Assembly: GCA_002633025.1 (NCBI GenBank) | Contig: NMRB01000471.1 | Span: 289,814 to 353,813 of the forward strand | DNA length: 64,000 nucleotides | From: Notospermus geniculatus | Taxonomy: Eukaryota > Nemertea > Pilidiophora > Heteronemertea > Lineidae | Reading direction: 5' to 3' | Shown here: piece by piece, positions 56,025-64,000 of the stretch | Layout: each line of letters begins with the position of its first letter | Position numbering within the stretch: the stretch's first letter is position 1 | Notes under the pieces: model-generated | Told to the model about the DNA's origin: nothing | Databases searched by the model: none | What the model saw: only the letters and a program-made list of their open reading frames with translations | Made by a program: the position numbers and the translations under genes

Positions 56025-59000
56025 CTATACGCTGGTCTGGCCGTCATCAGCATTGTCCGCGGGCTGATCCTCTTCTCCGGTGGACTCAGTCTGAAATAGT
56101 AATGAACAATTTAAGGACAACAGACCAGCAAACGTTATACTGCTCGACCGGCATTGTGGCTAAATACATGTCGAGATTTTTTTGAAAAAAGACTTAGAAA
56201 CTACAGCCTCCAGCCTGCCTTGACTTAAACATATTCCTTGGGATATTTCCTGGCCACACAACACTTGGTAAAAAGAAACTGAATATGTTCACATCATAAT
56301 AAATTACTTCTTTTAAACAGTCCAAATCAGATGCTCACCAGCTGGTATGATTCAACATTCAAATGAACAGCATGACTGTTCACTCCCCCAAATTGAAGTA
56401 TTGGAATTTTGAATTTTTCACAGGAGGTACAGTCATTATATTGAACATATTAGGTACTGTGAGTCACTCATTCCTAAATTTACTCATTCCCATATTGTAA
56501 CATCAAAACTGAGCGCATAAAACATAACCCACCTTCTCCACGTCATTCTCATTCTCCGTCTTCCTCCCTTCACCGCGGTTTCGGCCACCACGTCCCCTGC
56601 CACGCCCACGCCCTCTAAAACCACCGCGTCCTCGCCGTGGGAACCCATAGGGACCAGGTGGTCCGTAATGCCTTTGCGCATTGTAGTACCGCGAGTACCA
56701 GAAAGGTGGGCGGCCTCTCCGTCCATGTTGAACTTGGCGGTCCTGGAACAATACAGGTTACATTCAGTTATACAGGCCTTTCGATTGCACCCTCCATACG
56801 ACGTTAACGTCGTATCAAAAAGCATGTGCCCAAATTCCAACTTGAGAAAAATGTGCCCAAAATACCCAATGTGCCCAAAACATCCGGCAGGGCTGTGTAC
56901 TCGTTCGTTTTCAGCGTACCGTACCGTACTTTGTACATGGAAACCGCCGAATCTTCCAGTGAAGTGACCGACTTCAACATTTTATTCTTACAGGTGTTGT
57001 CATATTTCCAAGTCCATTTCTTTCAAACACCTGACTGAATTCCTGTATAATCTATTTGGCTGTAATGCTGAAAGAATGCACTTTCCAGTCATACCGAATT
57101 TGTTGGCTAGATATCTTCCAGTAAGGAGAAAATTACTTAAACAACTTATCTCACTTCAAAGCCGCATTGGTCCTCGACGGCGATCTTTTGGCGGGAAAAC
57201 TGGGCCAGCCTGCCTCAATGATGTTTGCAAGCTGTGCATGAGTCATTGCCAAATATAGTTGCCACAATGATGTCATGAACTAAATAGGTCAAATTATTTG
57301 AATAAAAGCTGTCACTGCATCTTCACAGTCAATAAAAGCAGTCACTGCATCTTGGCAAATAGCCAATAGGCCTACACGTGGAGTTCCAGGATGAGTCGCT
57401 CTCTCTTTTGGCTTCCCGCCAAAACATCGTCAGGGCAGCTCAATGGCTCCGTCGGAACTGTCAATATAGGCCTATAGTTTGTAAAAGAAGAGTCGCAGAT
57501 GATGAGATGGCAAGACAAAGTTATGCATTTTATGGCTGATGTTTATTTACTAAAGGTAAGATTTAGAGTTTCATTATTAGAGAACTACTGGCGGTGAAAT
57601 CAGAGCTGGTCTGCGCAGTGGGATGCTCAGATGATCATATTTGAGCAACCACATGTCGGCCTATCCACTGCGTCTGGCTGTCGGGCAAATGGCCTTGTGC
57701 GGCTGACAATACAGGAACCAGAATTAAACTTCAGGGGATGGATTGGATCCTTTGAATGAGAATGAACTACTAAAAATTTGCAATTTTGGTTGTTTTTATG
57801 CCGTTCAGAAGGCGGTTTTCAGGGCACTGACGGGAGCTAGATTTGCATTTCTGAATGCCAGGAAATTGCGTTTCAGGGCTTCTAGATTTCAAATTTTTCT
57901 GGGGGAGGCCCCCCAGACCCCCCGCTCAGGACGCGCCTGCGGCGCGAGCGGCGCCGGCTTCGCCGCCGCCGCCGCCGATATCAGTACGACGTCACCAGCG
58001 CCCGGTCTGTTTCAAACCCTGTCGAGAACTCTGGACCCGGCGGGCAACTTTAGGTGTGCCCAAATTAAGGGACAAAAATACAGGGTGTATCAAGTTTGGA
58101 GCAATCGAAAGGCCTGTTATACTGCACAGACACCTGTTCCATTCAATGAGGTTAACACAGACATCATCAATCATGTCACAGGTGTTCATAATGTCCTTGG
58201 TTCATTAGAATGCAACATCTGTCAGACACCAAATGGCCTACAACACATACCAAGTGTTACAGTTATGGGGAAAAAAACCTGATTTAAGTCGGGCTAAATG
58301 CAAATGAAGTTCAGATCCACACGTAAACAAGTTAAGGGTATTCCTTCTATATGAAGTTTTACTGCCAAATGTTTCTCTATCGTCTTTGAAGAAAATGAAA
58401 CGCAATGCATCGCTCGCAACTGACAATGGCTAATTTGTTCATATTCACCAGGATTTCCATGAAAATTCATCACGCCACCAATATACAGAAGTGACCATTC
58501 CTTTTCAAAATCCACTGGGAACCTTACGAAAGTCAGATTTTTGGTTCTCAAGGTAACAAACCACCGACACTTACCTCGCCATTTTCCCCGTTTTCTTCTC
58601 CATCCTTCACCTTCCTCTGGCCGCCGCCGCGTCCACCACGGAAGAAGAACGGTCTTGGGTAGTAACCGTAGGTGACGTAGGGGCGTCTTCTTGGCCGCCT
58701 TTGTTTCTTATCACCATCTTTGAAAAGAGATTCAAGCATTGATTGAAACCAAAATTCATCAAATTCATGCTTTTCAGGCTTGGGCGTAGTCCAGAAATTA
58801 ATCCCTCCACTTATTAATGGTACAGGTTTTACGGTTTTCCACTGATCACAAATCCGGGGAATCTCCAGCACTTTTCAACTTGATGATATTCCTGATTCCT
58901 TCCCGGACTGCATTTCAATCTTGAAATCCAACTTCTAGTTCTACTAACTTACCTTCCTCGTCATTCTCATCGCCGTCGCCCTGGCCTTCCTCGTTTCGCT

Positions 59001-61569
59001 TCGGCCGGCGTTGGAAACCACCTCGGCGACCCCATCCGCGGTAACGACGACCTTCTGGTGCATACTTGCTTCCTTGCACAGCATTTCCTTCGGGTCCAGT
59101 GACGTTTGCCGCCTCATTTCCCTGAAATATGGAAATGTAACCATGACAACAATTTAAAGATTTGAAGAAGCCAGGCAAATATTTTTCAATTCAGTGATTT
59201 CATTGAAAATTTCAAATGGTAAACTGTCTGGATTGTCACACGACACTTCACTCATACAAACTGCAAATTAACCGAAGCAAATGTCAAACATAAAAGAAGG
59301 ATAAACGACAGGTTCCTCCAATTCAATTTAAATTCAACTTGTAAGGCTACAAGGTCAGGCTGATCCAGGCCTGGTCACAGTGTCTGTAAGACTTTGAATG
59401 GTGCAGTTAGACGACTGATGAGTATGGTAAACACAGTAAACCAGTAACCTACCTTCTCTCCTTCCACAACGTCGAATTCCACTTTCTCACCATCTCCCAC
59501 ACTTCTTAGGTATTTCCGGGGATTGTTCTTTATGATGAGGCCGTTTGATGTACGAACACATCTTCCTTGGTGTCATCCCTTAAAAGAGATGAAAGACTAC
59601 TTTATCATGGATGACTACACACATTGACAGCCAAACAAGCAAACCTACTTCACGCCCATCTGGGTTCTCACAAACCTACGTAATTCAAAAGACATTAGAC
59701 TATCGACACAAATTTTCGGATTCTGAATGTCGTTTTAGCCAGTCGTGCCCCACTTTCTAGTCGCCTCCTCTCAACATGAATGGTTTACACAAAACACGAT
59801 GAATACTTCGGAACAAGGCTTCCAGCCTTCATTTTTATGCCAAATCTAACAAGGCATTTTTATGAACTGAAATTCTCTTCCAAAGGAATTTTCAGGTTTT
59901 TGGACAGTGTGTGTGAGCCTATTTAAGTAAATTCCAGCAAGTACATCATTTGCAGCCGTCATTTTTATGCGAAATCAACGGTATAAGGTATTTTTAAGAA
60001 CTGAAATTCTACTCTTCCAAAGGAATTTTCAGCCTTTTGGACAGTGCTTTAAGTAAATTCAAACAATTACATCACTTGATACCATGGCTTTTCATTGTCC
60101 TTCAGTGCATTTGAGTCATTTCAACCATGGAGGTATTTTATACCTCCATGTTTCAACCAATGTTTGGTATTGCCAAGGTCAAATTTTCCTCAATTTTTTC
60201 AAGAATAACGAGAAAATTCTAACTTGCCAGCATAATGCTATCATTCAACATATTTCATGTCCAAGCTATACAAGTAATAAATAAAGTGACTCAACAGAAC
60301 TGACCGCAACAACTACATTAGCTATGTCGGCTTCCAGATTTACATTTTAACAATGCATCACGATTGGATCATTTCGGAACTCAACTCCGATTACCATGGA
60401 AACGGGAGGACAGCATCATTAGCAGCTGGTGTGAATCCAGACATATATGGTAATGCTGGGATCTGTACCAGATGATTCATCCCAAATTCTCAGAAATGTT
60501 GGACAACAAAGTTTGGCAAGTTGACAATTTGCACACAAAGTGCTAGTGATGACTAGTATTCAAGGATCTTCACTTGGGAGTTTTGTTGATGAGTCATCAT
60601 CTTGGTCATGCCGTATCCAGGGTCCAGCAGCATCTCGACTATTGAGGCTTAACTTTTTGGCTCCATTTCTATTTGCAAAGCACTATAAAACACAATTTGC
60701 TATTGGCCTACTTTTCAACAATGTTCAACTTCACATGGAACTTCACCATGAAGAGAGGACTGAAGCGTAGCTGTTTTCCATGAAGGTATAGGAGGCCTAG
60801 GCCTTACACTCTAGTTTTCTCTAGCTATCTTCCACTTTATGACTGTTGCATTCACCTGACTCAAAGGTTCAGACAAGCATATTTAGCCTCAGCCAATCAG
60901 AGACACGTGTTCAGAGAATGCAGGATGAAGCCAGTAATGAAGTGGGAATAAGAGAAGGCAGGAATTTCAAGGGAAGGAGGCCTGCTGATATGAATAGCTT
61001 CTCCTACTTCTCACTCCAAAACTACCCAAGAAATAAAATGTTGTGATCTAAATGTATGATCAAATATTTACACCACCTCTTATGATTTTACAGTACGGTT
61101 TACAGAAGACTACAATGTATCCCCGTAACGCACCCATAGCACGCATGCATGCCCAGCCCCATCCAGCACCACGTGACCTCAGTCTCTGACTCACCGGTTG
61201 ATAAAGCCATATCCGCTCTTTACGTTGAACCACACTTCACCGTACCCGTCACTTTTTCAGCTAAAATACACAAAATAAACAGAAAATCGTAACGCACAAT
61301 TAATCTATGGATCCTTGGCTACAAGCTGGCGAAATTTGATGGCGATAGTCACAATAGTTATCTCAGAAACGGAGCCTGAAAAGGGCCATCCGAACCAAAA
61401 ATGCCCATGTCGGCCATGATGGAGATGGAATGCACGCTGGTGTGAAAATTCGGTCAACTTCAAATGCGATTTTATGGATGAAAATACGGTCAGATCGGCA
61501 ATATTTACCTATTAACTTCTTCTCAACCGCAGCGGGTTGTTTTTCCGCTGGTTTTTCCGAGTCGGACAT
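56025..61569 (-). CDS. Y-box binding protein (cold-shock domain, YB-1 type), frame broken in two exons
   Basis: Seven exons: 61569-61509, 61260-61195, 59578-59453, 59121-58953, 58717-58575, 56742-56533, 56090-56025 (stop TAG). The start is [18 protein letters not shown]. The cold-shock domain spans exons 2-4 (TGTVKWFN.., [52 protein letters not shown]). The tail alternates basic-aromatic and acidic blocks as in YB-1 ([66 protein letters not shown]). YB proteins package mRNA and regulate its translation. Exon 2 reads AAG TGTGG TTC, with 2 extra bases inside KWF; exon 3 has 2 extra bases between HQTA and IIKNNP. Either one gives premature stops as sequenced. Splice sites and all other exons are intact, so sequence or haplotype error is the likeliest cause. 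Confidence 0.9.
56796..56816. repeat. 20-bp perfect palindrome ATACGACGTTAACGTCGTAT
   Basis: Seen directly in the Y-box intron. ATGTGCCCAAA is repeated three times just after it (56824-56882). Confidence 0.8.
57740..58060. mobile_element. GC-rich repeat segment in Y-box intron
   Basis: Contains TTCTGGGGGAGGCCCCCCAG and ACCCCCCGCTC, then a CGCC-rich block with CCGCCGCCGCCGCCG. Base composition is unlike the surrounding AT-rich intron, and the 179-codon open frame through it has no recognised domain. The GGGGGAGGCCCCCCAGAC-type block is familiar from dispersed repeats in other invertebrates. Confidence 0.5.
59824..60078. repeat. Tandem duplication in Y-box intron, two units of about 128 bp
   Basis: Units at 59824-59952 and 59953-60078 share CATTTTTATGC, GAACTGAAATTCT, CTTCCAAAGGAATTTTCAG and TTTGGACAGTG. 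Confidence 0.85.
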
Positions 61570-61760
61570 GGCCTTTTGATGGTAAAATCCGGTGTTAAAA
61601 CGGTAGCCCGCGTGTCACTGGACTTCTTCTGCAGCTCGCTTTTGTTCCACTGCTGCCGGGTGAACTCACATGTCTGGCAGGAACGCTGCCAAGAGACACG
61701 TGATTGGTCGAGATCTCTGACGTCATCATTGGGAACACCCAGCCGTATCACGAGACATGT
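61570..61760 (-). promoter_or_regulatory. Probable Y-box gene promoter: E-box, CCAAT box and CRE
   Basis: Just upstream of the ATG at 61569 on the minus strand are CACGTG (61697-61702), an inverted ATTGG, i.e. CCAAT for this gene (61703-61707), and a full CRE palindrome TGACGTCA (61718-61725), all within 30 bp. Spacing of about 130-160 bp to the start codon suits a proximal promoter. The motifs are seen directly; promoter activity is inferred. Confidence 0.5.
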
Positions 61761-61908
61761 ATGGTCAGATAATCACTAATTACATGCTCGAGTGAATTAT
61801 TACAGACCGCGAAAATCAAATCGCTTACCTTTTCATAACCATAGTAACACAACATTTTGACTCGCTTTCGAATTTGACGGTGCTAAAATCATTTTTTACC
61901 AACTTCTA

Positions 61909-62065
61909 ACTCAGGCCTAGTAGGCCTCTAGGCCTACTAGGCCTACTATAAGGACTAGGACCTACTAAGGACTAGGACTCTAGGCCTACTAAGGCCTACT
62001 AAGGACTAGGACTCTAGGCCTACTAAGGACCTACTCAGGACTAGTAGGCCTCTAGGCCTACTAAC
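61909..62065. repeat. TAGGCCTACTA satellite-like cluster
   Basis: Short irregular repeats of AGGCCTA and AAGGACTAGGACT, many of them palindromic. Confidence 0.85.
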
Positions 62066-62663
62066 TCAGAATAAGAAATTAGTCAGGGACATAATGTATA
62101 GGCTGGGCCTTTTGGAGTAGGCGCTATTAGGCCTACGGATGGTGGAGGTAGGCCTCTAGGCCTACTGTTATGTTATATAAACATAAGTAACCTATCAACG
62201 AACATTGAATATGCTGATTATTATTCATGATGTTACTACACTATGCACATACAAAATAATAATGACTCAGATCCTAACTCGTCTGTCCATCCCCCATTCA
62301 TGTGCGGGTGGAATATCACACGTGACTTCGTTCCTCCAAGGTAAACTGTACATGAAATATGAGGAAGAATGATACACACCATGACACGTGCATGACTAGA
62401 AACTAATCATTCAAATTAAAATTAAAAAGAATTCTTTGTGTCCCGCCTGCGACAGTTTTTTCCCTGAGGACAATACTTCCTTTCACACCAGTGTAACAGG
62501 AATCAAAGTCCGCTGGAATCTCAGTCCGGGTCTAATTGTTCGGACTGTTCGATTTTAATTGGAAAAAAACTAAAAGGCCCGTTTCTGCTAAGCCTACAGC
62601 GTTTGCCGTCGATGTTTGCGACCACACACCGCTCACCACAACCGCGGCGTAAACTAAACGCTT

Positions 62664-62809
62664 AATAGTGAGGTTTAGAAATCCAACGATAAACGTAAAC
62701 TATACGATAACTTTTTTCATACTACACAGTAACCAGATTTTATATTGCATTTTCAGTACAAAAATAACGTTGTCGTTAACGTTCGTTTGATTTCTAAACC
62801 GCCCTATTA
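62664..62809. mobile_element. MITE family D copy 3 (reverse orientation)
   Basis: TAATAGTGAGGTTTAGAAAT at the left and ATTTCTAAACCGCCCTATTA at the right. The interior TATTGCATTTTCAGTAC is the inverse of that in 18870-19027 and 20029-20196. Confidence 0.85.
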
Positions 62810-62902
62810 TGGAAACGGGCCTTTACCTAATGAAACGGTGGAGAAGGAAAAAGACGAGGAATAAGACAACAGATTTATCTGGTACCTTTTTATTCATTTG
62901 GT

Positions 62903-63008
62903 CATCCTCCCACTGCAGGGATTTTCACCTCGCTCCTCTTCATACACTCACACTTTGTGTGCGAGTATATGAAGAGGAGCGAAGCCAAAGCCCTGCTGTG
63001 GGAGGATG
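62903..63008. repeat. Near-perfect 106-bp hairpin
   Basis: CATCCTCCCACTGCAGGG and its inverse, plus CGCTCCTCTTCATA..CTC.CAC arms, leaving only a 3-5 base loop. Confidence 0.85.
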
Positions 63009-63780
63009 TCATTGGTAGGGGATTACACTATGTACACTGTGAAATATCGACAGATTGTGATGAGGGACTTCCCGATAGGTGGGAGCACTGCAGTCCTGAC
63101 TGAACAAAATCACGACTCCTTTCAATGAAATTGACATGCCGTATACCATCACCTAATTTGTTTTCAATAGATTTACGGCTGCGACACATAATCCATGGCC
63201 GCCAAGGTCCTTGCGCAGCTGATCGTGCGCGGCTGCACCAAATCAAACCGATTGGATGAATATCAACCTCCATACAGTGACAATCCTGGGATGCACACGC
63301 ATGCGTTTTGGGAAATCCGGAGCGTGTTCGAACCTGCTTGGAGGATGGATGAATATGACAGAGCCACGCGGTGCAGCCACGATCTGTGCCTATTTTTCGT
63401 GGCTCAGCCATTTCAAATATGGGTGTGCCAAATACATTCTGCGTTTATCATCTGTGCGCGCCGATCTGTATGAACCCTGTGGTTCAAAATATTTAGGGTT
63501 GACAAAAGTGATAATTTAACCTCGTACAAGGTGTCATGCTGATAGTTTCCCAACCGATTTTTAAGTCACATTTGTCCCTGAGGCGACACCTACAGGGCAA
63601 GGCGTTGAAGACGGCAATCACGGCTGTTCGGTAGACACCGCAGACGGACATGGGCCCATTCACGCAGTAGGCACGTGTGGCGAGGTCTGAGATGAGTTCT
63701 TCGCATTCGCAGAGATGTTGGAATTTCACCCCTCTGAAAAATAGATGATCGCATTTTGTTATCAAGAACAGGTGTATAAA

Positions 63781-63945
63781 GGCCCGTTTCCACTGCAGCG
63801 GATTCTGCCGCGTCTTGCGGCGAGCGGAGCGGTTTTCACAGGCATTGGGATAATCAATAGGCCATGTATTGTTAAACCATCGAAGGATTATCCAAAGCCC
63901 TGTGAAAACCGCACCGCGCAGGAAACCGCCGCGGAATCCGCTACG
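63781..63945. mobile_element. Foldback element with GGCCCGTTTCCAC ends
   Basis: GGCCCGTTTCCACTGCAGCG at the left. The inverted arm CTGTGAAAACCGCACCGCGC..GAATCCGCTACGGCC is at the right. Confidence 0.75.
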
Positions 63946-64000
63946 GCCCGTTTCCACGACAGCGGATTCCGCCGTGGTTTGCGGCCAGCGGTGCGGTTTT
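63944..64000 (+). mobile_element. Second GGCCCGTTTCCAC element, cut by the window end
   Basis: GGCCCGTTTCCACGACAGCG, then GATTCCGCCG and GCGGTGCGGTTTT, repeat the left arm of the element at 63781. Confidence 0.7.

Noticed and set aside
57743-58282. 179-codon open frame
   Set aside because: Runs through a GC-rich repeat where stops are rare; it lies in an intron of the Y-box gene and shows no domain.

Overview
This is eukaryotic nuclear DNA from an animal, most likely a marine invertebrate. The exact phylum cannot be fixed by eye. The evidence is intron-rich genes with GT/AG splice sites, clearly metazoan proteins (OPA1, SF3B4, a Y-box protein, a nuclear receptor), tRNA-derived SINEs and many foldback DNA elements. 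TAGGCCTA and TACATGTA words are scattered through the noncoding DNA. Most open frames in the window are chance frames in introns and repeats. Real coding sequence appears as short exons that join in phase.

Right part (about 38.0-61.8 kb): a compact cluster with all genes on the minus strand, head to tail. From right to left: a Y-box / cold-shock domain RNA-binding protein (exons 56025-61569), splicing factor SF3B4 (50728-53903), the first two coding exons of a serine beta-lactamase-like protein (48727-49755), and OPA1, the mitochondrial inner-membrane dynamin-like GTPase (22 visible exons, 38079-48721). A single N at 48726 sits exactly where the beta-lactamase-like gene breaks off and the OPA1 5' end begins, so it probably marks a collapsed assembly gap. 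Both cold-shock-domain exons of the Y-box gene carry 2-bp insertions that break the frame.

Left part (about 0-38 kb): gene-poor. The one well-supported gene is a nuclear receptor on the minus strand (17669-21919). It has a long hinge with a CtBP-binding-type PMDLS motif and a seven-histidine run, then an NR2-like ligand-binding domain split over two exons. Its zinc-finger exons were not found here. The rest is intergenic or intronic DNA with several families of terminal-inverted-repeat foldback elements (MITE-like), near-perfect hairpins, diverged tandem duplications, a minisatellite split by a SINE, and short assembly gaps, three of them at G/C homopolymers.

The genes do not form a dedicated pathway: RNA splicing, mRNA binding and mitochondrial fusion are housekeeping functions. 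I found no operon, CRISPR, viral gene or clearly new system. The points most worth following up are the hidden gap at 48726, the double frameshift in the cold-shock domain, tRNA-SINEs sitting directly at splice sites in OPA1 and SF3B4, and the nested and near-perfect hairpin elements.
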